Positions 25,129-33,691 of a stretch of DNA of 64,000 nt are shown in pieces. The first letter of the stretch is position 1. The number at the start of each line of letters is the position of its first letter. The stretch is from Microbulbifer sp. HZ11. Lineage in GTDB: Bacteria; Pseudomonadota; Gammaproteobacteria; Pseudomonadales; Cellvibrionaceae. The position numbers and the translations under genes are program-made. A model generated the notes under the pieces. It had not been told where the DNA came from. It saw only the letters and a program-made list of their open reading frames with translations, and searched no databases. The stretch covers positions 434,001-498,000 of the forward strand of contig NZ_JELR01000001.1 in assembly GCF_000708675.1 (NCBI RefSeq), written 5' to 3'.

Positions 25129-25698
25129 TTATGCGAGTGCGCGACGGCGATGAATCGGCAGGGGCTGATCCACCGCTGACTGGTAGCTGTCCGTGAAATC
25201 CTGCATGGATTCCAACAGTCCTGCCAGAGGCTGTTCGCCCTGGAAAGCAAAGCTGTTGAAGCCACAGCGGGTCAGGTAAGTCAGCTGGTCGCGGATAAAA
25301 TTACCCACCGCACGCAGTTCGCCGGTAAAACCATAGCGCTGGCGCAACAGGCGGCCGGCGGTGAATGCACGGCCATCGGTGAACGCGGGGAAGTGAGCGG
25401 CGATCAGCGGCAGTTCGCTGGCGTAGTCGCCAATCAGGTCCGCGGTTTCATCGCTGTCCAGCCACACGCCGATCTCTGCTTTGCGGCCCTGCAGGTCTTC
25501 TCGCAATTCCAACCACACACTCAAGGGCAGAATTACCTTGCCTGGTGCCAGGCTGCTCGCGCTGATCTTTTCATCGCCGCCCAGCGGCAACAGATTCCAT
25601 TCGTTTTCGACAACCGCACCGTCAACAATCAGTTGCGCCGGGTTTTCCGGTTGCGCGCCTACAGGCTTTTTCGCGGAGAGGTTAGCTGGCTTTGGCAT
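25129..25698 (-). CDS. DUF934 protein, sulfite reductase partner
   Basis: A 189-residue protein of the DUF934 family, almost always encoded directly after ferredoxin-type sulfite/nitrite reductases in proteobacteria and thought to assist sulfite reduction. Family-typical stretches are LILPLSVWLELREDL-like positions (VILPLSVWLELRED), DSDETADLIGDY, FTDGRAFTAGRLLRQRYGF and GELRAVGNFIRDQLTYL. The protein has no cofactor motif that I can see. Its start overlaps the end of the reductase gene by 17 bases, so the pair is translationally coupled. It ends in a clear terminator. Confidence 0.9.
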   Translation of the reverse strand: MPKPANLSAKKPVGAQPENPAQLIVDGAVVENEWNLLPLGGDEKISASSLAPGKVILPLSVWLELREDLQGRKAEIGVWLDSDETADLIGDYASELPLIAAHFPAFTDGRAFTAGRLLRQRYGFTGELRAVGNFIRDQLTYLTRCGFNSFAFQGEQPLAGLLESMQDFTDSYQSAVDQPLPIHRRRALA

Positions 25699-27346
25699 AT
25701 ACGCGCTCCTTAAATGGCTGCAGCCCGATGCGGTTGTAGGTGTCGATAAAAAATTCTTCCGGTTGACGGTTCTCTACGAACACATCCAGAATCTTACCGA
25801 TGGTTTCCGGCATTTCTTCGCGGGAGAAGCTTGGCCCCAGAACCTTGCCCAGGCTGGCTTTCTCGTTGGAGTTGCCGCCCAGCTGAACCTGGTAGAACTC
25901 TTCGCCTTTCTTGTCGACGCCGAGAATGCCGATATGACCAATATGGTGATGGCCACAGGCATTCATGCAACCCGAGATATTCAGGTCCAGGTCGCCCAGG
26001 TCGTAGAGGTAATCCAGGTCGTCAAACTTGCGCTGGATGGCTTCCGCAACCGGAATGGATTTGGCATTGGCCAGGGAGCAGTAGTCACCGCCCGGGCAGC
26101 AGATCATATCCGTGAGGGTGCCGATGTTCGGTGTCGCGAAGCCGTGCTTGCGGGCTTCCTGCCACAGCTCGAACAGCTGTTCCTGCTCCACGTCTGCCAG
26201 AACCACATTTTGTTCGTGGGTGACACGCACTTCGCCGAAGCTGTATTTGTCGGCGAGATCGGCGATGGCTTCCAGCTGGCGATCGGTAACGTCACCCGGT
26301 GGAATACCGGTAGGTTTGGTGCTCAGCGTGACGGCCTGGTAGCCGTTGACGCGGTGGGGGAAGGTGTTGCGCTCCAGCCAGCGCGCGAAAGCCTTGTCCT
26401 CACCGGACTGGTCTCGCAGAACCGCTTCACCGTGCCCTTCGCTGAACGTCTTATACGCGGGCTCCGGGAAGAAACGCTTGGACCACTCGATGGCTTCTGG
26501 GGTCAGCTCTTCGGCACCGTCTTTGATCTGTTCCCACTCCGCTTCAACGCGCTGCGCAAACTCTTCTGCGCCCATGGCTTTCACCAGAATCTTGATGCGA
26601 GCCTTGAACTTGTTGTCGCGGCGGCCCAGCTGGTTGTACACGCGGACGATGGCTTCCAGATAGGAGAGCAGGTGCGTCTCAGGCAGGAAGTCGCGAATGG
26701 CAACGCCGATGATCGGGGTACGGCCCAGGCCGCCACCCACAAATACCTGGAACCCGGTTTCGCCCTGGTCGTTCTTGACGATCTGCACACCGATATCGTG
26801 GGCGCGAATGGCCGCACGGTCCTGTTCCGCGCCGCACACCGCAATCTTGAACTTGCGTGGCAGGAAAGCGAATTCCGGGTGAAAGGTGGACCACTGGCGA
26901 ATGAGTTCGCAATAGGGGCGGGGGTCGATCAGTTCATCGCGGGCTACGCCGGCAAACTGGTCGGTGGTGGTGTTGCGGATGCAGTTACCACTGGTCTGCA
27001 CTGCGTGCATTTCCACTTCCGCGAGTTCCGCGAGAATATCGGGTACATCTTCCAGATTCGGCCAGTTGAGCTGGACGTTCTGGCGGGTCGTGAAGTGCGC
27101 ATAGCCCTTATCATACTTGCGGGTAATGTGCGCCAGTCGACGAACCTGAGCGCTGTTCATCAGCCCGTAGGGCACCGCGATGCGCAACATGGGCGCAAGG
27201 CGCTGCACATAGAGGCCATTCTGCAGTCGCAGAGGCAAAAATTCTTCTTCGCTCAGTTCGCCGGCGAGATAGCGTTCTGTCTGGCCGCGAAACTGGGCCA
27301 CCCGTTCCCGGATCAGCTTGTGGTCCTGTTCGTCGTATCGATACAT
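25682..27346 (-). CDS. cysI: Sulfite (nitrite) reductase, siroheme/4Fe-4S hemoprotein
   Basis: Reduces sulfite to sulfide in assimilatory sulfur metabolism. The start MYRYDEQDHKL at 27346 is chosen because homologues begin there; the frame opens 7 codons earlier, giving 561 rather than 554 residues. Two ferredoxin-like siroheme-binding repeats are present. The 4Fe-4S/siroheme ligands are Cys417-X5-Cys423 (CCPGGDYC) and Cys460-X3-Cys464 (GCMNACGHH). The N-terminal parachute region LRLQNGLYVQRLAPM and the substrate-binding HFTTRQNVQLNW are intact. The protein is the single-subunit ferredoxin-type enzyme rather than the NADPH CysJI complex. It lies upstream of and overlaps DUF934. It is divergent from the 44-residue membrane protein gene. 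Confidence 0.93.
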   Translation of the reverse strand: MYRYDEQDHKLIRERVAQFRGQTERYLAGELSEEEFLPLRLQNGLYVQRLAPMLRIAVPYGLMNSAQVRRLAHITRKYDKGYAHFTTRQNVQLNWPNLEDVPDILAELAEVEMHAVQTSGNCIRNTTTDQFAGVARDELIDPRPYCELIRQWSTFHPEFAFLPRKFKIAVCGAEQDRAAIRAHDIGVQIVKNDQGETGFQVFVGGGLGRTPIIGVAIRDFLPETHLLSYLEAIVRVYNQLGRRDNKFKARIKILVKAMGAEEFAQRVEAEWEQIKDGAEELTPEAIEWSKRFFPEPAYKTFSEGHGEAVLRDQSGEDKAFARWLERNTFPHRVNGYQAVTLSTKPTGIPPGDVTDRQLEAIADLADKYSFGEVRVTHEQNVVLADVEQEQLFELWQEARKHGFATPNIGTLTDMICCPGGDYCSLANAKSIPVAEAIQRKFDDLDYLYDLGDLDLNISGCMNACGHHHIGHIGILGVDKKGEEFYQVQLGGNSNEKASLGKVLGPSFSREEMPETIGKILDVFVENRQPEEFFIDTYNRIGLQPFKERVYAKAS

Positions 27347-27491
27347 AAGAGCTTGATTCCATTGCATTTTTGCGCTGGTCTTACAGCGCCCAGAGGGTCT
27401 TCTGGAGCCTACCTATGACCCTGAGTGGCGCATAACATACCAGCCGCCTTATACAAAAAATAACAATTTTTTTCGCTACCTTAGTAACCGG

Positions 27492-27522
27492 CAGTTATAA
27501 GTGGTTTGTCCGTCTATAACTG
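27492..27522. promoter_or_regulatory. Inverted repeat between cysI and the small membrane protein gene, candidate operator
   Basis: CAGTTATA (27492-27499) and TATAACTG (27515-27522) are perfect inverted arms with a 15-base spacer, in an AT-rich part of the divergent spacer about 145 bases upstream of cysI and 120 bases upstream of the small gene. The spacing would suit a dimeric or tetrameric regulator. No regulator gene is adjacent. Confidence 0.4.
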
Positions 27523-27640
27523 GCGAATTAGTGCGCGGTTGCACCCCTCGTGGGGATTTGATCTACTTGAGAAACCGCACTTTTACGCGGTGCTGCTACC
27601 TTTAAAACAATAATGATTTCTTGAGAGACGGAGTATTCCG

Positions 27641-27775
27641 ATGAACGATCAAGCGGTAAGAGATGTAGTAGTTGTATCCGACGATAGCGATAACGTTGTA
27701 GACGCCATTGCGGCGGTGGCACTGGTGGCCATCTTCGTCGCGACCTGTGTTTACTGGGTTGCCTCGCAGGGCTAG
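27641..27775 (+). CDS. 44-residue single-pass membrane protein
   Basis: A short frame that starts at ATG 27641, 7 bases after GGAG, and ends at TAG 27773-27775. The product begins MNDQAVRDVVVVSDDSDNV, a polar acidic segment, followed by one hydrophobic helix (AIAAVALVAIFVATCVYWV) and a four-residue tail ASQG. This charge layout fits a small inner-membrane protein with one transmembrane helix. I do not recognise a family. It is divergent from cysI and precedes an inverted repeat that may be its end. Support is the ribosome-binding site, the coherent membrane-protein composition and the otherwise unexplained spacer. Confidence 0.6.
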   Translation: MNDQAVRDVVVVSDDSDNVVDAIAAVALVAIFVATCVYWVASQG

Positions 27776-27944
27776 ACCCGACGACACTGAATACTTAGCC
27801 TAGGCCCATTCAGGTATTGTGCGGAAGCATTCAATGGGTCGAGGCTTAACTTGCGAATGATTCTTTTTTCCGGCGGGGCGCCGCCGGAGAAGGGCTCGTT
27901 TGCCTGATTCCACTCTTTCAGCCCCATGAGCTGGTGCGGTCTGT

Positions 27945-28160
27945 TCAGCCCATATTGCTGAGAACAGTTTTCACTACCAGCACCAGGGTCAAGACAAACA
28001 GTGTGGTGAAAATAATCCCCGCCGCGATATAGGCCTTGAAGCTCCCGCCTTTGAAATCCCTTTCCCGGTTTCTATTCGACTGAACGCCGATGGCGGCGGC
28101 CAGGATGCTCAGCGCGATCTGGCCGAAAGACGGTTTGGATTGTTTGTTGTCTTCTTTCAT
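27945..28160 (-). CDS. DUF2970 family small membrane protein
   Basis: A 71-residue protein. The start is ATG 28160 with AAAGGAA just upstream; a longer upstream frame runs into the palindromic repeat and is discarded. The sequence KPSFGQIALSILAAAIGVQS followed by NRERDFKGGS and a C-terminal transmembrane helix (AYIAAGIIFTTLFVLTLVLVV) matches the DUF2970 family, small proteins of unknown function common in gammaproteobacteria. It is separated from metH, upstream in the same direction, by the 77-bp palindromic element. Confidence 0.85.
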   Translation of the reverse strand: MKEDNKQSKPSFGQIALSILAAAIGVQSNRNRERDFKGGSFKAYIAAGIIFTTLFVLTLVLVVKTVLSNMG

Positions 28161-28188
28161 TTCCTTTCGCCTCAACTCCGCGGTTGTT

Positions 28189-28265
28189 GGTGGATGCGCT
28201 GCGCTTATCCACCCTACATAAAGTTCCCACCGAACCTTAGGGTGGATAAGCAAAGCGCATCCACC
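28189..28265. repeat. 77-bp palindromic element (GTGGATAAG family) between metH and DUF2970
   Basis: Left arm 28189-28216 and right arm 28238-28265 are 28 bases each and complementary at 26 positions, with a loop of about 21 bases. Each arm contains GGTGGATGCGCT and a variant of GCTTATCCACCCTA. Palindromes with this TAGGGTGGATAAGC core are dispersed through many gammaproteobacterial genomes. It starts 15 bases after the metH stop codon (minus strand), so its hairpin may protect or end the metH transcript. Confidence 0.75.
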
Positions 28266-28279
28266 ACTAAACCACAAAA

Positions 28280-31200
28280 TCAGTCTTCCAGGTTAGGCCG
28301 CAGCCAGCGTTCCAGTTCATCAACACCCATTCCCTTGCGTTCAGCCAGGCTTTCCAGCTGGTCACGAGAAATCTTGCCCACATTAAAATACTTTGACTCC
28401 GGATGTGCAAAGTACCAGCCGCTGACGGCAGCGGCGGGCATCATGGCGTAGCTGGAAGTCAGTTCAATCCCGGCGTTTTCTTCCGCATTTAGCAGGTCGA
28501 ACAGGGTGGCTTTTTCCGTGTGGTCGGGGCAGGCCGGATAGCCAGGTGCAGGGCGAATACCGCTGTAGGCTTCCTTGATCAGCTGTTCGTTGCTAAGGGT
28601 TTCATCCGGCTGGTAGCCCCAGTAGTTTTTGCGGACTTCCCGGTGCAGGTATTCGGCAAGGGATTCCGCCAGTCGATCCGCCAGTGCCTTGACCATAATC
28701 GCGCTGTAGTCATCGTGTTTGGCCTCGTACTCCGCGGCCAGTTCGTCGGCGCCAATGCCGGTGGTTACCGCAAAGCCGCCTACATAATCTTCGACACCAC
28801 TACCGACGGGGGCGATAAAGTCGGCCAGCGAGCGACACAGGCCATCGCCACCGCGTTTCTGTACCTGCTGGCGCATCTGGTGCAGACGGGCGCGCTCGGT
28901 GGTACGGCTTTCATCGGTGTAGACCACGATGTCATCACCGTCCGCATTGGCCGGCCACAGGCCAAACACCGCGCGGGCTTTCAGGCGCTTATTGTCGATG
29001 ATATCGGCGAGCATGGTCTGCGCATTTTTGAACAGATCCGTTGCGGCCTCGCCGACCACTTCATCGTTCAGGATCGCCGGGTATTTACCGGCGAGATCCC
29101 AGGCGATGAAGAAGGGGGTCCAGTCGATGGTGTCGACCAGTTTTTCCAGCGGAAAATCGTCCAGTACGGTAAGACCGGGCTTGTTCGGAACGACCGGTTT
29201 GTAGTTTGCCCAGTCGAACTGCGGGCCCGCCTTCAAGGCGTCGGGGTAAGACAGGCGCGGATCATTGCGTTTGCGGTTGGCGGTGCGCTCGCGCACTTTT
29301 ACGTACTCATCCTGCACGCCTTTGATAAAGCCGGGACGCAGCTCGTCGGACAGCAGGTTGCTGGCGACACCCACCGCACGGGAGGCATCTGCCACATAGA
29401 CCACCTGGTTGCGCTTGAATTGCGGGTCGATCTTCACTGCGGTGTGTGCCTTGGAGGTGGTGGCGCCGCCGATCAGCAGGGGGATATCAAAACCCTGCCG
29501 TTCCATTTCCGCAGCCACGTGCACCATTTCATCGAGCGAAGGCGTGATTAGGCCGGACAGCCCGATAATGTCGCAGTTCTTTTCCCTGGCGGTCTGAAGA
29601 ATGGTTTCTGCTGGCACCATGACACCGAGATCGATCACCTCGAAGTTATTACAGGCCAGCACCACACCCACAATATTTTTGCCGATATCGTGCACGTCGC
29701 CTTTTACCGTGGCCATCAGGATGCGGCCATTGGGTTTACTGTCTGCGGTTTTTTCGGCTTCGATATACGGTTGCAGATAGGCTACTGCCTGCTTCATGAC
29801 GCGCGCAGACTTCACCACCTGCGGCAGGAACATTTTGCCCTCGCCGAACAGGTCGCCGACCACGTTCATGCCGTCCATCAGCGGCCCTTCGATCACGTCC
29901 AGCGGACGCGCGGAGGCTGCGCGGGCCTCCTCGGTATCTTCTTCGATGAAATTGTTTATGCCTTTTACCAGCGCGTGTTCCAGGCGTTTATTCACCGGCC
30001 ACTGGCGCCAGGCCAGATCTTCCTTGCGTTCGGCAGTGCTGCCATCGCCGCGGTATTTTTCCGCGATATCCAGCAGGGCTTCGGTGGCTTCATCGTTGCG
30101 ATTGAGGATCACATCCTCCACCTTGTCCCGCAGCTCGTCCGGCAGGTCGCTGTAGACTTCCAGCATGCCCGCGTTGACGATGCCCATATTCATGCCGGCT
30201 TTTACCGCGTAATACAGGAATACGGAGTGGATGGCTTCGCGCACCGGGTTGTTACCGCGAAACGAGAATGACACGTTGGAGACGCCACCGGACACATTGG
30301 CGCCGGGCAGGTTCTGGCGAATCCAGCGGGTGGCTTCGATAAAGTCCACCGCGTAGTTGTTGTGCTCTTCGATACCCGTGGCAACCGCGAAGATATTCGG
30401 GTCGAAAATAATATCCGTCGGGTTGAAGCCGACCTTGTCCACCAGTACGTCGTAACTGCGCTTACAGATTTCGATCTTGCGCTCGAAGGTGTCCGCCTGG
30501 CCGGTTTCATCGAAGGCCATTACCACCACGGCGGCGCCGTAGCGCAGGCATAAGCGGGCCTTCTCGACAAATTCCTCTTCGCCTTCCTTCAGGCTGATGG
30601 AGTTGACAATGGGCTTGCCCTGGATGCACTGCAGGCCCGCTTCAATCACCTCCCATTTGGACGAGTCCACCATAAATGGCACCTTGGCGATATCCGGTTC
30701 GGTGGCGCACAGGTTGAGGAAGCGGCGCATGGCGGCGACGGAATCCAGCATCGCCTCGTCCATGTTGAAGTCGATGACCTGGGCCCCGTCTTCCACCTGG
30801 GTGGCGGCGATCTGCAGGGCGGTATCGTAATCCTCTTCCATGATCAGGCGCTTGAAGCGCGCGGAACCGGTGACGTTACAGCGCTCGCCCACGTTTACGA
30901 ACAGGGCGTTTTCGTCGGCCACATAGGGCTCAAGGCCGGACAGCCGCAGAGCCGGTTTGATCTCGGGCAACTTGCGCGGTGGCAGATCGGCGACGGCATT
31001 GGCGATCGCGCGAATATGGTCGGGTGTGGTGCCGCAGCAACCGCCGAGAATATTCAGGAAGCCGGCCTCTGCGAACTCTTTCACGATCGCCGCGGTCTGT
31101 TCCGGAGTCTCGTCATACTCGCCGAACTCGTTCGGCAGGCCCGCATTGGGGTGGGCGGATACGTATCCTGCACAGACGCCGGAGAGCGCTTCTACATAGG

Positions 31201-31987
31201 GACGCAATTCGGTGGCGCCGAGGGCACAGTTCAAGCCGACGGAGAGCGGCTTGGAGTGGGCGATCGAGTAGTAGAAGGCCTCGGTGGTCTGACCGGACAG
31301 GGTGCGGCCGGAGGCATCGGTGATGGTGCCGGAGATCATGATCGGCAGCTCGAAACCGCGCTGGTCAAACACTTCCTGTACCGCGTAGATCGCCGCCTTG
31401 GCATTCAGGGTGTCGAAGATGGTTTCGATCAGGATCACGTCAGAGCCGCCGTCGATCAGCGCATTGGTGGACTCTATATAATTGTCCACCAGTTCGTTGA
31501 AGGTCACGTTGCGCGCGCCGGGGTCATTCACGTCCGGGGAGATACTTGCGGTGCGGGAGGTTGGGCCCAGAACCCCGGCCACAAAACGCGGCCTCTCAGG
31601 TGTAGAAAGGGCGTCAGCCGCACGGCGGGCCACCTCTGCTGCAACCTGGTTCAGCTCTGGCACCAGGTCTTCCAGATCGTAATCTGACTGGGACAGTCGG
31701 GTCGCATTGAAGGTGTTGGTCTCAATAATATCGGCTCCTGCCTCGAGATATTCCCGGTGCAGGCGTTCGATCAGGTCCGGTTGAGTCAGGACCAACAGGT
31801 CATTATTACCCTTCAGATCCGAAGGGTAGTCAGCAAAACGCTCACCCCGGTAGTCTGCCTCTGCCAGCTTCTCCTGCTGAATCATGGTCCCCATACCGCC
31901 GTCCAGGATCACAATGCGCTCGCTAAGCGCTTTGTAGAGCTGTTGCAGACGTTGGTCACGGGACTGCTGAGACCGGTTCTCCGACAT
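28280..31987 (-). CDS. metH: Cobalamin-dependent methionine synthase
   Basis: Transfers the methyl group of 5-methyltetrahydrofolate to homocysteine through cobalamin. The start is ATG 31987, preceded by AAGGA; the open frame extends nine codons further without a ribosome-binding site. At 1235 residues it matches E. coli MetH (1227). All four modules are present: homocysteine-binding barrel with zinc cysteines ([15 protein letters not shown]), pterin-binding barrel ([19 protein letters not shown]), cobalamin-binding domain with the lower-ligand histidine motif DVHDIGKN, and the C-terminal AdoMet activation domain ([15 protein letters not shown]). No cobalamin or SAM riboswitch is visible upstream. 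Confidence 0.98.
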   Translation of the reverse strand: MSENRSQQSRDQRLQQLYKALSERIVILDGGMGTMIQQEKLAEADYRGERFADYPSDLKGNNDLLVLTQPDLIERLHREYLEAGADIIETNTFNATRLSQSDYDLEDLVPELNQVAAEVARRAADALSTPERPRFVAGVLGPTSRTASISPDVNDPGARNVTFNELVDNYIESTNALIDGGSDVILIETIFDTLNAKAAIYAVQEVFDQRGFELPIMISGTITDASGRTLSGQTTEAFYYSIAHSKPLSVGLNCALGATELRPYVEALSGVCAGYVSAHPNAGLPNEFGEYDETPEQTAAIVKEFAEAGFLNILGGCCGTTPDHIRAIANAVADLPPRKLPEIKPALRLSGLEPYVADENALFVNVGERCNVTGSARFKRLIMEEDYDTALQIAATQVEDGAQVIDFNMDEAMLDSVAAMRRFLNLCATEPDIAKVPFMVDSSKWEVIEAGLQCIQGKPIVNSISLKEGEEEFVEKARLCLRYGAAVVVMAFDETGQADTFERKIEICKRSYDVLVDKVGFNPTDIIFDPNIFAVATGIEEHNNYAVDFIEATRWIRQNLPGANVSGGVSNVSFSFRGNNPVREAIHSVFLYYAVKAGMNMGIVNAGMLEVYSDLPDELRDKVEDVILNRNDEATEALLDIAEKYRGDGSTAERKEDLAWRQWPVNKRLEHALVKGINNFIEEDTEEARAASARPLDVIEGPLMDGMNVVGDLFGEGKMFLPQVVKSARVMKQAVAYLQPYIEAEKTADSKPNGRILMATVKGDVHDIGKNIVGVVLACNNFEVIDLGVMVPAETILQTAREKNCDIIGLSGLITPSLDEMVHVAAEMERQGFDIPLLIGGATTSKAHTAVKIDPQFKRNQVVYVADASRAVGVASNLLSDELRPGFIKGVQDEYVKVRERTANRKRNDPRLSYPDALKAGPQFDWANYKPVVPNKPGLTVLDDFPLEKLVDTIDWTPFFIAWDLAGKYPAILNDEVVGEAATDLFKNAQTMLADIIDNKRLKARAVFGLWPANADGDDIVVYTDESRTTERARLHQMRQQVQKRGGDGLCRSLADFIAPVGSGVEDYVGGFAVTTGIGADELAAEYEAKHDDYSAIMVKALADRLAESLAEYLHREVRKNYWGYQPDETLSNEQLIKEAYSGIRPAPGYPACPDHTEKATLFDLLNAEENAGIELTSSYAMMPAAAVSGWYFAHPESKYFNVGKISRDQLESLAERKGMGVDELERWLRPNLED

Positions 31988-32068
31988 GGTGTTTTCCTTA
32001 ATACCGGGGATCAAAAAAGGGCGGCAATCTTAGCACAATCTAGCGCCGTTTCAGGCCTTCAAAAGCAT

Positions 32069-32085
32069 TGCAGAACCGTTCTGCA
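32069..32085. promoter_or_regulatory. 17-bp palindrome upstream of metH, candidate operator
   Basis: TGCAGAACCGTTCTGCA has perfect 8-bp arms around one central base. It lies 81 bases upstream of the metH start codon and about 130 bases upstream of the divergent DJ-1 family gene. It does not match the MetJ box (AGACGTCT repeats); the binding protein is unknown. Confidence 0.45.
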
Positions 32086-32216
32086 TAACCTTGTAACCAA
32101 ATGTTCTACTGCGGCACCGCGACAAGGGTGGAAGCCGGGGTAACCAACCTCCATACAGGAGCCTATCGTTACAATTTCTGAACCATTGAAAACGCGCACT
32201 GGCACGAGGAGATCTT

Positions 32217-32906
32217 ATGAAAATCCTGATGGTACTGACTTCACACGATCAGCTTGGAGATACCGGGGAGAAAACCGGCTTTTGGTTGGAGGAATTTGCG
32301 GCACCATACTACGTGTTTGTAGACGCCGGTGCTGAGGTCACACTGGCTTCTCCGAAAGGTGGCCAGCCGCCGTTGGATCCCAAAAGTGACGCGGATGATG
32401 CTCAAACTGCGGCGACCAGACGTTTTCGCGACGATCCCCTCGCACAACAGGCACTGGCGAATACCGAGCCTCTGGATACGGTGGATGCTGAGGGGTTTGA
32501 TGCGCTGTTCTACCCCGGTGGGCACGGTCCTCTGTGGGACCTGGCGGAAGATCAGCGTTCCATTGCACTGATTCATGGGTTTTATCGGGCCAACCGGCCG
32601 ATCGGAGCCGTCTGCCACGCACCGGCGGTATTTAAAAGCACCGTCGACGAGGATGGCGAACCCCTGGTGAAAGGTAAAAGGGTTACGGGTTTCAGCAACA
32701 GTGAGGAAGAGGGCGTGGGTCTCACCGACGTCGTGCCGTTCCTGGTAGAGGACATGCTCAAAGGCCATGGGGGCGAGTATGCGAAAGGGGACGATTGGGC
32801 TGAGTTCGTTATTTCCGACGGGCTGCTGGTGACCGGGCAGAACCCGGCCTCTTCAGAAGCGGCCGCCAGGGCGCTGCTCGGTACTCTGTCGAACGTGCAG
32901 AAGTAG
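32217..32906 (+). CDS. DJ-1/PfpI family protein (type 1 glutamine amidotransferase-like)
   Basis: A 229-residue protein of the DJ-1/PfpI superfamily, group related to the HSP31-like glyoxalase/chaperone proteins. The nucleophile elbow is AVCHAPAVF with Cys133 followed by His134, and the conserved acid is in GFWLEEFAAPY near residue 25. The segment YPGGHGPLWDL is the family oxyanion region. Enzymes of this group are reported to act on methylglyoxal or to have stress-protective roles; the reaction here is not certain. GAGGAG precedes ATG 32217. It is divergent from metH. Confidence 0.9.
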   Translation: MKILMVLTSHDQLGDTGEKTGFWLEEFAAPYYVFVDAGAEVTLASPKGGQPPLDPKSDADDAQTAATRRFRDDPLAQQALANTEPLDTVDAEGFDALFYPGGHGPLWDLAEDQRSIALIHGFYRANRPIGAVCHAPAVFKSTVDEDGEPLVKGKRVTGFSNSEEEGVGLTDVVPFLVEDMLKGHGGEYAKGDDWAEFVISDGLLVTGQNPASSEAAARALLGTLSNVQK

Positions 32907-33011
32907 GCGTTCGACGACGAATGGGTTGGCTGGTTTAAATTGACCGCGCATGGGCGTAGAATACCCGACATAAACGCTCAGTTATTTGAGCCTGGTAATT
33001 TGAGAAGGTCT

Positions 33012-33614
33012 ATGTCAGAACAGTCGACAGAATTGAACGTCACCATTACCGAGTCAGCCCAGGAATATCTCCGTGACCTGCTGGCCAAGCAGGATTGTGA
33101 GGGTATTGCGATCCGTATGTTCGTATCCAACCCGGGTACACCGAATGCGGAAACCTGCATCGCCTACAGCCGTCCCGGTGAGGAGAAAGAGGGCGATCTG
33201 GAAATGCAGCTGGACGGGTTTAAGGCCTTCTTCGAGGGCCGGAGTATCCCGTATCTAGATGAGGCCCGGGTCGACTACTCTGCGGACAAGATGGGTGGGC
33301 AGCTTACCATTCGGGCACCCAATTCCCGCATGCCCAAGGTCACCGACGACAGTCCCATTGAGGATCGGATCAACTACGTGCTTTACAGCGATGTAAACCC
33401 GGGGTTGGCATCTCACGGTGGGCAGGTCAGTCTCGTAGAAGTGACCGAAGATATGTACGCGGTATTGAAGTTCGGTGGCGGCTGCCAGGGTTGCGGTATG
33501 GTGGATATGACCCTGAAAGAGGGCGTTGAGAAAACCCTGAAAGAAAAAGTACCGGAATTGGCCGGTGTTAAAGACATTACCGACCATACCGACAAGTCTC
33601 AGGCATATTATTGA
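33012..33614 (+). CDS. nfuA: Fe-S biogenesis protein NfuA
   Basis: Carrier that receives and delivers 4Fe-4S clusters, important under oxidative stress and iron limitation. ATG 33012 follows GAGAAGG; the frame is open further upstream without similarity. The 200-residue protein has a degenerate A-type N-terminal domain (about 5-105, with [14 protein letters not shown]) and a C-terminal Nfu domain with the cluster-binding CxxC at Cys158 and Cys161 ([16 protein letters not shown]). Length and domain order match E. coli NfuA (191). A strong bidirectional terminator follows. Confidence 0.97.
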   Translation: MSEQSTELNVTITESAQEYLRDLLAKQDCEGIAIRMFVSNPGTPNAETCIAYSRPGEEKEGDLEMQLDGFKAFFEGRSIPYLDEARVDYSADKMGGQLTIRAPNSRMPKVTDDSPIEDRINYVLYSDVNPGLASHGGQVSLVEVTEDMYAVLKFGGGCQGCGMVDMTLKEGVEKTLKEKVPELAGVKDITDHTDKSQAYY

Positions 33615-33632
33615 GCCTGCTTTTCCGGAATT

Positions 33633-33660
33633 AAAAAACGCGGCATCAGCCGCGTTTTTT
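33633..33660. terminator. Bidirectional Rho-independent terminator between nfuA and GH16 gene
   Basis: AAAAAACGCGGC and GCCGCGTTTTTT are perfect 12-base arms with loop ATCA. It has six U on the plus-strand side for nfuA and six U on the minus-strand side for the converging glycoside hydrolase gene. Confidence 0.93.
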
Positions 33661-33691
33661 CGTTTGCTCGAACAATACTTATCCGCTTCGC

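Noticed and set aside
25481..27418. 645-codon plus-strand open frame across the cysI region
   Set aside because: It is the antisense shadow of cysI and DUF934, whose protein families and motifs are unmistakable on the minus strand.
27869..27888. TCCGGCGG/CCGCCGGA hairpin as terminator of the 44-residue protein gene or the DUF2970 gene
   Set aside because: The T-run lies before, not after, the hairpin on the plus strand, and the minus strand continues with A residues, so neither orientation gives a terminator.
31988..32216. Cobalamin or SAM riboswitch upstream of metH
   Set aside because: No B12-box-like or SAM-aptamer conserved segments are visible in the 229-base spacer; only a short DNA palindrome.
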